Shown in pieces: positions 16,044 through 24,844 of a DNA stretch of 64,000 nucleotides. Positions within the stretch are counted from its first letter, which is position 1. Every line of letters begins with the position of its first letter. The stretch covers positions 2,170,001 to 2,234,000 of the forward strand of contig CAWIRE010000001.1 in NCBI GenBank assembly GCA_963838385.1, given 5' to 3'. Source of the DNA: DAHUYF01 sp963838385 (GTDB lineage Bacteria > Pseudomonadota > Alphaproteobacteria > ATCC43930 > CGMCC-115725). The position numbers and the translations under genes are program-made. The notes beneath the pieces are model-generated. The model was not told where the DNA came from and searched no databases. It saw only the letters and a list, made by a program, of their open reading frames with translations.

Positions 16044-16994
16044 ATGTCATACGATATCTACGCCGCCGCCACCCCGGCCGCCGGCGGCTCGACGCCGAAC
16101 CTCGCCTGGAAGGACGGATCCTCCTTCAGCTTTCACGACGTGCTCGACACGCTGAACCCGCTGCAGCACCTGCCGCTGATCGGCACGCTCTATCGCTGGA
16201 TCACCGGCGACGAGCCCGGCGATGTCGCGCGCATGGTCGGCGACGGGATCTATGGCGGCCCGATCGGCTTCGTCACCGGCGCCGTCTCCGCCGCGGTCAG
16301 GGACGAGACCGGCAAGGACCCCGGCGAGATGGTGATGGCGTTGGTCAGCGGCGAAGACAGCACCCCGGCCAAGGTCGCCGGCACCGGCGCTCCGGCCAAG
16401 GTCGCCGGCACCGGCGCTCCGGCCAAGCCCGCCCATGCGAGCGCGCCGGCCGCCGCTGCCAGCGCGCCGACGGCGTCCGCCCCCGCACCGGCCGCGGCTG
16501 CCGTGGCCGCAGCGGCCGCAGCGGCGACCCCGCCCGCTGCCGCGGCCGCCACCCCCGGCACCATCTTCGCGTCGCGCGGCTCGTTCATCCCGCTCTTCCA
16601 ATCCGCGCCGCCGGCGGCGGCAACCGGCGCGGCGGAGCAGGGGCGCCCGACGCAGAACGCGGCGCTGCAGCGCAGCCTCCATGGCGAGCGCGCGATGCCG
16701 CCCCGCCCCATCACCGCGCCGGTCCCGCTCCAGCTCACCGGCCCGGAGCTGCCGCAGAACTTCCTGCGCATGCCGATATCGGCGCGCGCGGCCAGGCCCG
16801 CGGCCGCCGCGCCGGCCGCCTCGCCATCGGCCGCACCCCAGCCTGCCGCCGCGGCCGCGGACCTGCCCGACCTCGCCGCGCTGCCGCAGAACGCGACCGT
16901 CGACATTCCCCAGCGCATGATGGACGCGCTCGACAAATACGCCCGCATGCAGCAGATGCAGCAGCGCGGGCAGGCGGTCGATGGGAGCCATTGA
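16044..16994 (+). CDS. Ala/Pro-rich hypothetical protein
   Basis: About 316 residues. A structured N-terminal ~95 residues (KDGSSFSFHDVLDTLNPLQ, then GPIGFVTGAVSAAVRDETG) are followed by a long low-complexity Ala/Pro linker and a short C-terminal block rich in Gln/Met (DKYARMQQMQQRG). A 24-base direct repeat encodes KVAGTGAP twice at residues about 116-131. No signal peptide is evident. ATGs at 16017 and 16029 are alternatives; none has a good ribosome-binding site. No family is recognised. The linker suggests a surface-tethering or scaffolding protein, but this is speculation. Confidence 0.65.
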   Translation: MSYDIYAAATPAAGGSTPNLAWKDGSSFSFHDVLDTLNPLQHLPLIGTLYRWITGDEPGDVARMVGDGIYGGPIGFVTGAVSAAVRDETGKDPGEMVMALVSGEDSTPAKVAGTGAPAKVAGTGAPAKPAHASAPAAAASAPTASAPAPAAAAVAAAAAAATPPAAAAATPGTIFASRGSFIPLFQSAPPAAATGAAEQGRPTQNAALQRSLHGERAMPPRPITAPVPLQLTGPELPQNFLRMPISARAARPAAAAPAASPSAAPQPAAAAADLPDLAALPQNATVDIPQRMMDALDKYARMQQMQQRGQAVDGSH

Positions 16995-17073
16995 GTTGTC
17001 AGTGGTCAGTTCTCAGTTGTCAGTAGCGGCACCAACGACTGATAACTGACGACTGATAACTGATCACTGACAC
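16994..17073. repeat. Palindromic heptamer repeat, copy 2
   Basis: Inverted arms of 7-base units (CAGTTGT, CAGTTCT and complements such as AACTGAC) flank GCGGCACC. It fills the whole gap between the Ala/Pro-rich protein and the L,D-transpeptidase. The 3' arm is longer, with extra units (GATAACT, GATCACT). Confidence 0.85.
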
Positions 17074-17076
17074 CCG

Positions 17077-17595
17077 ATGACCGACCTTCACGTCTACGCC
17101 GACGGTGTCGCGCTCTGGAAGGGGCGGCGGCTGCGCTGCGCGCTCGGGCGGGGCGGCGTCGGCACGCAGAAGCGCGAAGGCGACGGGCGGACGCCGGCAG
17201 GCGCCTGGCCGATGCGGCGGCTGCTCTATCGCGGCGACCGGCTGGCGCCGCCGCAGACCGGCCTGCCGGCATCGGCGCTGGCGGCGAGCGACGGCTGGTG
17301 CGACGACCCCGCCGATCCCCGCTACAATTTGCCGGTGGCGCTGCCCTGCGGCGCGCGCGCCGAGGCGCTGTGGCGCGAGGACGGGGTCTACGATGTCATC
17401 GTGCCGCTGGGCTACAATGACGGCCCGATCATTCCCGGGCGCGGCAGCGCCATCTTCCTCCATGTCGCGCGCCCCGACTACGCCGCCACCGAGGGTTGCG
17501 TCGCCCTGGCGCTCGGCGATCTCCTGAGCCTGCTGGCCGAGGCCGACGCCAATGCCCGGGTCGTCGTCGCGGCGACCCCGTCGAGCGCGGTCTAG
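17077..17595 (+). CDS. L,D-transpeptidase (YkuD) domain protein
   Basis: A protein of 172 residues that is almost entirely a YkuD catalytic domain. The active-site block is FLHVARPDYAATEGCVAL (residues about 129-146) with His and the nucleophilic Cys. Such enzymes form 3-3 crosslinks or attach lipoproteins to peptidoglycan in the periplasm. No signal peptide is seen at the annotated start, which is typical of this short alphaproteobacterial subgroup found beside yggS near the origin. Its stop overlaps the stop of the convergent yggS by 4 bases. Confidence 0.85.
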   Translation: MTDLHVYADGVALWKGRRLRCALGRGGVGTQKREGDGRTPAGAWPMRRLLYRGDRLAPPQTGLPASALAASDGWCDDPADPRYNLPVALPCGARAEALWREDGVYDVIVPLGYNDGPIIPGRGSAIFLHVARPDYAATEGCVALALGDLLSLLAEADANARVVVAATPSSAV

Positions 17596-18275
17596 GCTTC
17601 CGGCGGCTGATCGGCGCCGCGCGCGCCGAAGATCGCGGTTCCCACCCGCACCTCGGTGGCGCCCAAGCGGATCGCGGTGGCGAAATCGGCGCTCATGCCC
17701 ATGCTGAGCCGGGCGATGCCGTTGCGCCGCGCGATCTCGCGCAGCAACGCGAAATGCGGCGCCGGCGGCTCGTCCTGCGGCGGGATGCACATCAGCCCGT
17801 CGATGGCGAGGCCGCGGCCGCGGCACTCGGCGATGAAGCTGTCGGCCTCGCCGGGCGCCACCCCCGCCTTCTGCGCCTCCTCGCCGGTATTGACCTGGAT
17901 GAAGAGGCGTGGGCGGCGCTGCTGGCGCGCCATCTCGCGGGCGAGCGCCTCGGCGAGCCGCGGCCGGTCGAGCGTCTCGATGACGTCGAAGAGCGCCACC
18001 GCCTCCTTCACCTTGTTGGTCTGCAGCGGGCCGATGAGGTGGAGCTCGAGCCCGGCATGGCGCGCCTTGAGGGCGGGGTACTTGGCCTGGGCCTCCTGCA
18101 CCCGGTTCTCGCCGAAGCAGCGCTGGCCGGCGGCGATGGCGGCCTCCACCGCCGCGGCATCATGGGTCTTGCTCACCGCCACCAGCGCCACCTCATCGGG
18201 GCCGCGCCCCGCCTCCCGCGCGGCGGCGGCGATCTGGGCGAGAACGGCGGCGAGGGTGGTGGGGATGGAGGGCAT
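17592..18275 (-). CDS. yggS: YggS/PLPBP-family PLP homeostasis protein
   Basis: A 227-residue single-domain PLP-binding barrel. The PLP lysine is in LVAVSKTH (residue about 36). Other family blocks are FGENRVQEAQAKY, LIGPLQTNKVK, IQVNTGEEAQKAG, LSMGMSADFATAIRLG and VRVGTAIFG. It buffers pyridoxal phosphate and influences amino acid and keto acid pools. Length and motifs are complete. A palindromic heptamer repeat begins immediately upstream of the start codon, so the promoter must lie in or beyond it. Confidence 0.95.
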   Translation of the reverse strand: MPSIPTTLAAVLAQIAAAAREAGRGPDEVALVAVSKTHDAAAVEAAIAAGQRCFGENRVQEAQAKYPALKARHAGLELHLIGPLQTNKVKEAVALFDVIETLDRPRLAEALAREMARQQRRPRLFIQVNTGEEAQKAGVAPGEADSFIAECRGRGLAIDGLMCIPPQDEPPAPHFALLREIARRNGIARLSMGMSADFATAIRLGATEVRVGTAIFGARGADQPPEA

Positions 18276-18350
18276 AGTTTTCAGTTGTCAGTTGTCGGTT
18301 ATCAGTAGATGCCCAACCAACTGACCACTGACAACTGATGACTGATAACT
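18276..18350. repeat. Palindromic heptamer repeat, copy 3
   Basis: Arms at about 18276-18306 and 18319-18350 are inverted and made of 7-base units related to TCAGTTG, like the copies at 15.0 and 17.0 kb. It lies between the divergent yggS and DUF3576 genes, so here it cannot be a shared terminator. Confidence 0.85.
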
Positions 18351-18443
18351 CTCTCCCGATTTGGATTTCCCACGGCCAGGGTGTAGGATCGCGCCGACCG
18401 CGGGGGGCTGGGCTCCCGGGCGGGGTTAGTGGAGGAGGGTAGG

Positions 18444-19043
18444 ATGTCGACCCGAAGGATGGCGCCAGCGCTCGTCCTGGCGAGTCTCGTGGCCGGCTGC
18501 GGCTGGTTCGGCGGCCCGGCGCAGACCGAGACCGATACGGATTCGGTGCAGCGCGCCGAGGACCCCTATCACACCGACGCCAAATACAACCCCTATACCG
18601 CCTACAACCCCAAGACGCAGGAGGGGACGGAGAGCGGCTTCGCGCTGATGAAGGGCCTCTTCGGCTTCGGCGACAAGAAGGACACCAACAACAACAGCAA
18701 TGCCGGGCCGGCCGGGGTCGGGGTCAATTCCTATCTCTGGCGCGCCACGCTCGACACCGTCTCGTTCATGCCGCTGGCCTCGGCCGATCCCTTCGGCGGC
18801 GTCATCATCACCGACTGGTTCTCGCCGGCGGGAACGCCGAACGAGCGCTTCAAGGTCAACGTCTTCATCCTCGGGCGCGAGCTGCGCGCCGACGGCGTGC
18901 GCTGCACCGTCTTCCGCCAGAAGCGCGACGCCTCGGGGCAATGGGCCGACGCGCCGGTCGAGGCCAAGACCGGCCCGGACATCGAGAACGCCATCCTGAC
19001 GCGCGCGCGGCAGATGCGGCTCAGCACGGCGTCGGTGCGATAG
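18444..19043 (+). CDS. DUF3576 outer-membrane-type lipoprotein
   Basis: A protein of 199 residues. The ATG at 18444 follows GGAGGAGGG. A short signal peptide ends in the lipobox LVAGC (Cys at about 19), then a polar linker, and a folded domain from about residue 95 (YLWRATLDTVSFMPLASADPFGG, then ITDWFSPAGTPNERFKVNVFILGRELRADGVR). This family is confined to alphaproteobacteria and regularly precedes leuS and lptE, as here. The role is unknown; the link to lptE suggests the cell envelope. Confidence 0.88.
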   Translation: MSTRRMAPALVLASLVAGCGWFGGPAQTETDTDSVQRAEDPYHTDAKYNPYTAYNPKTQEGTESGFALMKGLFGFGDKKDTNNNSNAGPAGVGVNSYLWRATLDTVSFMPLASADPFGGVIITDWFSPAGTPNERFKVNVFILGRELRADGVRCTVFRQKRDASGQWADAPVEAKTGPDIENAILTRARQMRLSTASVR

Positions 19044-19096
19044 GCGCATCCGCAAGGGTTCATCGGGTCGTTCGTCAAGAGAGCGGATGCCGCGCC

Positions 19097-21655
19097 ATGG
19101 CGCGTTATAGTTTCAAGGAAGCGGAAGCGCGCTGGCAGCAGGTCTGGCGCGAGCACGGCACCTTCGCGGTCGAGACCGATCCGGCGCGGCCGAAATACTA
19201 CGTGCTGGAGATGTTTCCCTATCCCTCCGGCAAGCTCCATGTCGGCCATGTCCGCAACTACACCATGGGCGACATGGTGGCGCGCTACAAGCGCGCGCAG
19301 GGCTTCAACGTGCTGCATCCAATGGGCTGGGACGCGTTCGGCCTGCCGGCGGAGAACGCGGCGATGGCGAGCAAGGTCCATCCGGCAGAATGGACCTATG
19401 CCAACATCGCCACCATGCGCGAGCAGCTGAAGCGCATGGGCCTCTCCTATGACTGGTCGCGCGAGATCGCGACCTGTCATCCCGACTATTACCGGCACGA
19501 GCAGAAGATGTTCCTCGACTTCCTCGCCGCCGACCTCGCCTATCGCAAGGAATCCTGGGTCAACTGGGATCCGGTGGAGCACACCGTGCTCGCCAACGAG
19601 CAGGTGATCGACGGCCGCGGCTGGCGCTCGGGCGCGCCGGTGGAGAAGCGGCTGCTGTCGCAATGGTTCCTGCGCATCACCCGCTATGCCGACGATCTCC
19701 TCGACGCGCTCAAGACGCTCGAGCGCTGGCCCGAGCGGGTGCGGCTGATGCAGGAGAACTGGATCGGCCGCTCGGAGGGCGCGCGCGTCTTCTTCGCGCT
19801 CGCGGGGCGCAACGAACGGCTCGAGGTCTTCACCACGCGGCCCGACACGCTCTATGGCGCGAGCTTCTGCGCGCTCTCGCCCAACCATCCGCTGGCCGCC
19901 GAGCTCGCGCGCGACAATCCGGCGCTCGCCGAGTTCATCGCCGAATGCAACCGCATGGGAACCTCGGAAGCGGTGCTGGAGACGGCGGAGAAGAAAGGCT
20001 TCGATACCGGCGTCAAGGTGCTGCACCCGCTGGTCGAGGGCTGGGAGCTGCCGCTCTACGTCGCCAATTTCGTGCTGATGGAGTACGGCAGCGGCGCCAT
20101 CTTCGGCTGCCCGGCGCATGACCAGCGCGATCTCGATTTCGCGCGGAAATATGGGCTTGGCGTGAAGCCCGTGGTGCTGCCGCCCGGCGCCGATCCCGCG
20201 GCTTTTTCCATCGGTAAGGAGGCCTACACAGAAGACGGCACGATCTTCAATTCCGATTTCCTCGACGGGCTCGCCGTGCCGGCGGCCAAGCGCGCGGCGA
20301 TCGACCGGCTCGAGCGGCTCGGCGCCGGACAGGGCACCATCGCCTATCGCCTGCGCGATTGGGGCGTGTCGCGCCAGCGCTATTGGGGCTGCCCGATCCC
20401 GGTGATCCATTGCGAGCGCTGCGGCATCGTGCCGGTGCCGGAGCACGATCTGCCGGTGCGGCTGCCGGAGGATGTCACCTTCGACCAGCCGGGCAATCCG
20501 CTCGACCGCCATCCGAGCTGGAAATACACCGCCTGCCCCGGCTGCGGCGGCAAGGCGGTGCGCGAGACCGACACCTTCGACACCTTCTTCGAGAGCTCGT
20601 GGTATTTCGACCGCTTCTGCTCGCCGCGCGCCGCCGCCGCCTTCGAGCGCCGCGACGTTGATTACTGGATGCCGGTCGACCAGTATATCGGCGGCATCGA
20701 GCATGCCGTGCTGCATCTGCTCTATTCACGCTTCTTCAGCCGCGCGCTCGGCGATTGCGGCTATCTCGACGTCAAGGAGCCGTTCGCCGGGCTCTTCACC
20801 CAGGGCATGGTCTGTCACGAGACCTATCAGACCGCCGCGGGCGACTGGCTCTTCCCCGAGGAGGTCCACCGCGACGATGCGGGCAATCTCGTCGATGCGC
20901 AAGGCCGCGCCGTCACCGCCGGGCGCACCGAGAAGATGAGCAAGTCGAAGAAGAACGTGGTCGGGCTCGAGGCGATCGTCGAGGGCTATGGCGCCGACAC
21001 CGCGCGGCTCTATCTGCTCTCCGACAGCCCGCCCGAGCGCGATCTCGAATGGACCGATGCCGGCATCGATGGCGCCTGGCGCTACGTCAACCGCCTGCAC
21101 CGGCTGGCGACGGAGCCGCCGGTGGCGCTCGCGCCGCGCGGCGCCGCGGTGCCGGCGACGCTCGCGCCCGAGGCGCTGAAGACGCGCCGCGCCATCCACC
21201 GCGCCATCGCCGCGGTCACCGAGCATATCGAGAAGTTCCGCTTCAACAGCGCCGTGGCGCGCATCCGCGAGCTCACCAATCTGCTGGAGGAGATGCGCGA
21301 GGGCGACGGCGCCGGCGCGGTGATGCGCGAAGGCATCGAGACGGCGGTGCGGCTGATCGGGCCGATGATGCCGCATCTCGCCGAGGAGCTGTGGCAGGCG
21401 CTCGGGCACCAGCGATTGCTCGCCGACGAGCCCTGGCCCGCGGCCGATCCGGCGCTGGTGGTCGAGGAGACCGTGACCGTCGCGGTGCAGGTCAACGGCA
21501 AGCTGCGCGCCACCATCGAGCTGCCGCGCGACAGCGCGCAGGCGGCCGCCGAGGCGGCGGCGCTGGCGCAGCCGACGGTGCGGCGCGCGATGGAAGGCAA
21601 GCCGGCGCGCAAGATCATCCTGGTGCCCAACCGGATCGTCAATGTCGTGGTCTAG
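19097..21655 (+). CDS. leuS: Leucyl-tRNA synthetase
   Basis: A protein of 852 residues, complete. It charges tRNA-Leu in the cytoplasm. The class I signature HVGH is at residues 48-51 (PYPSGKLHVGH) and KMSKS is at 613-617. The editing domain lies between them, with VFTTRPDTLYGA and GCPAHDQRDLDFARKYGL. The C-terminal anticodon-binding region ends in VNGKLRATIELP and a short tail. It overlaps lptE by 14 bases. Upstream in-frame sequence is part of the DUF3576 region, so the ATG at 19097 is the start. Confidence 0.98.
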   Translation: MARYSFKEAEARWQQVWREHGTFAVETDPARPKYYVLEMFPYPSGKLHVGHVRNYTMGDMVARYKRAQGFNVLHPMGWDAFGLPAENAAMASKVHPAEWTYANIATMREQLKRMGLSYDWSREIATCHPDYYRHEQKMFLDFLAADLAYRKESWVNWDPVEHTVLANEQVIDGRGWRSGAPVEKRLLSQWFLRITRYADDLLDALKTLERWPERVRLMQENWIGRSEGARVFFALAGRNERLEVFTTRPDTLYGASFCALSPNHPLAAELARDNPALAEFIAECNRMGTSEAVLETAEKKGFDTGVKVLHPLVEGWELPLYVANFVLMEYGSGAIFGCPAHDQRDLDFARKYGLGVKPVVLPPGADPAAFSIGKEAYTEDGTIFNSDFLDGLAVPAAKRAAIDRLERLGAGQGTIAYRLRDWGVSRQRYWGCPIPVIHCERCGIVPVPEHDLPVRLPEDVTFDQPGNPLDRHPSWKYTACPGCGGKAVRETDTFDTFFESSWYFDRFCSPRAAAAFERRDVDYWMPVDQYIGGIEHAVLHLLYSRFFSRALGDCGYLDVKEPFAGLFTQGMVCHETYQTAAGDWLFPEEVHRDDAGNLVDAQGRAVTAGRTEKMSKSKKNVVGLEAIVEGYGADTARLYLLSDSPPERDLEWTDAGIDGAWRYVNRLHRLATEPPVALAPRGAAVPATLAPEALKTRRAIHRAIAAVTEHIEKFRFNSAVARIRELTNLLEEMREGDGAGAVMREGIETAVRLIGPMMPHLAEELWQALGHQRLLADEPWPAADPALVVEETVTVAVQVNGKLRATIELPRDSAQAAAEAAALAQPTVRRAMEGKPARKIILVPNRIVNVVV

Positions 21656-22163
21656 GCGCGCCCTCCTGGGATTGCCGCTGCTGCCGCTGATCGCGGCGTG
21701 CGGCTTCCATCCGCTCTACAGCGAGAGCCAGCAGGAGGTCCTCGATCCCGACCTCGCCGCGATCATCGTGCTGCCGATCGCCGACCGCGACGGCCAGAAG
21801 CTCGAGTTCATGCTGCGCGAGGAGCTCAACCCGGACGGGCTTTCCGTCAAGCGGCGCTACGTGCTCCAGGTCATCATGCGTGCCTCGCGCGTCGATCTCG
21901 GCCTGCAGCGCGACGCCACCTCGATCCGCGGCCGCATCGACGTTTCCGCCACGATGAACCTGTCCACCATCGACACGCACAAGCCGGTCTACACCTCGAC
22001 CGCGGTGTCGAGCTCCGATTTCACGATTCTCGAGGACGCCTACGCGGCGCAGGTCGGCGAGGACGATGCGCGCGAGCGCACCGTGCGCGATCTTGCCAAC
22101 CAGATCCGCCTGCGGCTCTCCCTCTTCCTGCGCCAGCAGCACGACGCCCGCGTCGCGGATTGA
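21642..22163 (+). CDS. lptE: LPS assembly lipoprotein LptE
   Basis: A protein of 173 residues with a signal peptide and lipobox IAACGFHPLY; the CGFHPLY start is the hallmark of LptE. It is the outer-membrane lipoprotein that plugs the LptD barrel and delivers lipopolysaccharide to the surface. It begins within the end of leuS and is followed 10 bases later by holA, the usual order in this class. The length is normal. Confidence 0.93.
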   Translation: MSWSRRALLGLPLLPLIAACGFHPLYSESQQEVLDPDLAAIIVLPIADRDGQKLEFMLREELNPDGLSVKRRYVLQVIMRASRVDLGLQRDATSIRGRIDVSATMNLSTIDTHKPVYTSTAVSSSDFTILEDAYAAQVGEDDARERTVRDLANQIRLRLSLFLRQQHDARVAD

Positions 22164-22172
22164 AGGCCGGTC

Positions 22173-23201
22173 GTGAAGCTGCCGCCGGCCCGCCTCGCCG
22201 CCTTTCTCGCCAAGCCCGACGCCGCGATCCGCGCCGCGCTGATCTACGGCGCCGATGCCGGTCTGGTGCGCGAGCGCGCCGACCGGCTGGCGCTGGCGGT
22301 CGCCGGCGATCTCAGGGATCCCTTCCGCGTCAGCGATCTCGCCGCCGCGGCGCTCGCCGCCGATCCGGCGCGGCTCAATGACGAGGCGGCGGCGCTGTCG
22401 CTCACCGGCGGGCGGCGGCTGGTGCGGGTGCGCGAGGCGGGCGACGGCGTCGGCGCGCTCTTCGAGCGCTTTCTCGCCGGCCCGCCGCCGGGCGACAGCG
22501 TCGTCGTGGTCGAGGCCGGCGAGCTGGCGGCGCGCTCGAGCCTGCGCCGCGCCTTCGAGAGCGCCGGCAACGCCGCCGCCATCGCCTGCTACGCCGACGA
22601 CCGCCGCGCGCTCGAGGAACTCGCGCGCGAGGTGCTGGGCGGACGCAACATCGCGGTCTCCGCCGACGCCCTCGCCTATCTCGCGCAACATCTCGGCGGC
22701 GACCGCATGCTGAGCCGGCGCGAGCTGGAGAAGCTTGCCCTCTTCGTCGGCGATGGCGGCAAGGCCGGGCTCGGCGAGGCCGAGGCGGTGATCGGCGACA
22801 GCGCGCAGCTCAGCCTCGACGATGTCGTGTTCGCCGCGGCGGAAGGCGACGCGCCGGGGCTGGAGCGCGCGCTCGGCCGCGCCTTCCAGGAAGGCGAGAT
22901 GCCGGTCTCGGTGCTGCGCGCGCTGATGCGGCACTTCCAGCGGCTGCATCTGGCGCAGGCGCGGCTGGAGAGCGGCATGAGCGAGGACGAGATGCTGCGC
23001 AGCCTGCGCCCGCCCCTCTTCTTCAAGCTGCAGGACCGCTTCCGGCGCCAGCTGCGGCTGTGGCCCGAGCGGCGCGCGCGGCACGCGCTGGAGCTGCTGC
23101 TGCAGGCCGAGCTCAACGCCAAGCGCACCGGGCTGCCGCCCGAGGCGGTGTGCCGCGACGCGCTGCTGCGCATCGCGCGCGGCGCGGCGGCGCGGCGCTG
23201 A
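22173..23201 (+). CDS. holA: DNA polymerase III delta subunit
   Basis: A protein of 342 residues from GTG 22173. It is the clamp-loader wrench that opens the sliding clamp. The family pattern is visible: ALIYGADAGLVRERADRLA at the start, DSVVVVEAGELAARSSLRRAFE in the middle and VLRALMRHFQRLHLAQARLESG near residue 243, followed by LRPPLFFKLQDRFRRQL. It sits in the leuS-lptE-holA operon that leads into parB in many alphaproteobacteria. Confidence 0.93.
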   Translation: MKLPPARLAAFLAKPDAAIRAALIYGADAGLVRERADRLALAVAGDLRDPFRVSDLAAAALAADPARLNDEAAALSLTGGRRLVRVREAGDGVGALFERFLAGPPPGDSVVVVEAGELAARSSLRRAFESAGNAAAIACYADDRRALEELAREVLGGRNIAVSADALAYLAQHLGGDRMLSRRELEKLALFVGDGGKAGLGEAEAVIGDSAQLSLDDVVFAAAEGDAPGLERALGRAFQEGEMPVSVLRALMRHFQRLHLAQARLESGMSEDEMLRSLRPPLFFKLQDRFRRQLRLWPERRARHALELLLQAELNAKRTGLPPEAVCRDALLRIARGAAARR

Positions 23202-23205
23202 GGCC

Positions 23206-23562
23206 ATGGCGAAGACCGGCATCGACCGGCTGCGCCGCCTCTGCCTCACGCTGCCCGAGGCGGCCGAGCGCGAGACCTGGGACGAGAAGACCTTCCGCGT
23301 GCGCGACAAGATCTTCGCGCTGCACATCGCCGATGACGGCGACGGCCGCCCGGCGGTGTGGTGCAAGGCGCCGCCCGGAAACCAGGAGCATCTCGTCGCG
23401 GCCGATCCCGAGCGCTTCTTCGTGCCGCCCTATTTCGGGCACAAGGGCTGGATCGGCATGTGGCTCGATCGCGGCGTCGACTGGCGCGAGGTGGCGGTGG
23501 TGGTGACGCGCAGCTATCGCCTCACCGCGCCCAGGCGGCTGGCGGCGGCGCTGGACCCCTGA
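23206..23562 (+). CDS. MmcQ/YjbR family protein
   Basis: A protein of 118 residues. Family features are LCLTLPEAAERETWDEKTFRV at the N-terminus, AVWCKAPPG in the middle and PPYFGHKGWIGMWLD near residue 75. YjbR-like proteins adopt a double-wing DNA-binding-like fold, but their role is not established. Four bases behind holA and probably co-transcribed. Complete, with the usual length. Confidence 0.85.
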   Translation: MAKTGIDRLRRLCLTLPEAAERETWDEKTFRVRDKIFALHIADDGDGRPAVWCKAPPGNQEHLVAADPERFFVPPYFGHKGWIGMWLDRGVDWREVAVVVTRSYRLTAPRRLAAALDP

Positions 23563-23571
23563 CGCGCCGGC

Positions 23572-23751
23572 TCAGGCCGGCGCCGGGCCGCGCTCCTCGG
23601 ATTCGAGCGCCGCCGCCGCGGCCTCGAGCTCGGCCGCGGTCTGTGCCATCAGCTCGCGAAAATACTGCGTCGTGGCCTCGTCGGCGCCGCTGCGGAACCG
23701 CTGGATGACGGCGCGAAGGTGCTGCACGCGCAGCGAAGCGGCCCTGTTCAT
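23572..23751 (-). CDS. Small helical hypothetical protein, 59 residues
   Basis: It starts MNRAASLRVQHLRAVIQRF and ends ALESEERGPAPA. The sequence is one or two amphipathic helices with an alanine-rich second half. It is too short for a family call. It resembles the 55-residue protein at 10766-10933 in style. It converges on the YjbR gene. The 195 bases between this gene and the end of parB contain nothing I can name. Confidence 0.5.
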   Translation of the reverse strand: MNRAASLRVQHLRAVIQRFRSGADEATTQYFRELMAQTAAELEAAAAALESEERGPAPA

Positions 23752-23947
23752 GCAGTCTGCGACCCCCGAAAGCGCCAGCCGGGATCGATCATCATCGCGA
23801 CCCGACAGTGTGCCTTGATCGGCATCACCCCGCGCGAGGTTTCGCCGGCAATTTTAGGCAAATGCGAGGATCCGCGGTTCTTGGTGGCGCAAAGAAAAGC
23901 GCCTCCTTCGATCCTCCCGGCGCTCGTTGCACGAGCGGCGGCCGCGC

Positions 23948-24844
23948 TCAGGCGCGCGACAGCGGCGGCAGGTTGTTGAGGCGGCGCAGCACGTCGTCGA
24001 GCTGCTCGAGCGTTCGGTAGTGCACGCTCAGCACGCCGCCCTGGCCGTTGAAGACGATCTGCACCTTGAGGCCGAGGAGCTGCGTCAGCTCGCGCTCGAG
24101 CACGGTGATGTCGGCATCGCTCGGCGCGAGGCTCGCCGCCTTGTCGGGCCGCTCCTTGTCGCGGTGCTGCGCCTGGGCCAGGCGCTCGACCTGGCGGACG
24201 CTCATGCCGGCCTTGGCGACCTGATGCGCCAGCGCCGTCGCGTTGTCGAGGCCGATCAGCGCGCGGGCATGGCCGGCGGTGAGGCGCCCCTCGCGGATCA
24301 GCTCGCGCACCTCGTCCGGCAGCGCCAGCAGGCGCAGCAGATTGGCGATGTGGCTGCGGCTCTTGCCGACGGCGCGGGCGAGATCCTCCTGGGTGTGGTG
24401 GAACTCGTCGAGCAGGCGGCGATAGCCCTCGGCCTCCTCGAGCGGGTTGAGGTCCTGGCGCTGGACGTTCTCGACCAGCGCGATCTCGAGCGCCTCGCGA
24501 TCGGCGAGCTCGCGCAGGAGGACCGGCACCTCGTGCAGCTGCGCCGCCTGCGCCGCCCGCCAGCGCCGCTCGCCGGCGACGATCTCGTAATGCCCTTCCT
24601 GGTCGGGATGCCGGCGCACCAGCAAAGGTTGCAGGATGCCTTGGGCACGGACGCTGTCGACCAGCGCCTGCTGCGCCTCGGCATCGAAGGTCCGCCGCGG
24701 CTGGTAGCGTCCGGGATGGAGCAGCTCGACGGGAACGGTGCGCGGGGCGCGCGGCGCTTCCGCCACCGCCCCCTCGCCGCTTTCCTCTCCCAGCAGCGCA
24801 CTGAGCCCGCGGCCGAGACCGCGCCGGCGCGGATCCTCGATCAT
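23948..24844 (-). CDS. parB: Chromosome partitioning protein ParB
   Basis: A protein of 298 residues. The N-terminus GLGRGLSALLGE is the ParA-contact motif of alphaproteobacterial ParB; the CTP-binding/sliding-clamp region contains GHYEIVAGERRWRAAQAA; the helix-turn-helix is DLARAVGKSRSHIANLLRLLALP; and the C-terminus is the dimerisation domain. It loads at parS and spreads as a CTP-dependent clamp. Two parS sites lie 1.4 and 3.5 kb upstream in the same operon region. The frame is open upstream into parA without a stop, which is probably an artefact of indels in parA; the ATG at 24844 matches ParB starts. Confidence 0.96.
   Translation of the reverse strand: MIEDPRRRGLGRGLSALLGEESGEGAVAEAPRAPRTVPVELLHPGRYQPRRTFDAEAQQALVDSVRAQGILQPLLVRRHPDQEGHYEIVAGERRWRAAQAAQLHEVPVLLRELADREALEIALVENVQRQDLNPLEEAEGYRRLLDEFHHTQEDLARAVGKSRSHIANLLRLLALPDEVRELIREGRLTAGHARALIGLDNATALAHQVAKAGMSVRQVERLAQAQHRDKERPDKAASLAPSDADITVLERELTQLLGLKVQIVFNGQGGVLSVHYRTLEQLDDVLRRLNNLPPLSRA

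Noticed and set aside
15011..18350. A CRISPR array.
   Set aside because: The repeats are palindromes made of 7-base units in three separate gaps, with genes between them, no spacers and no cas genes.
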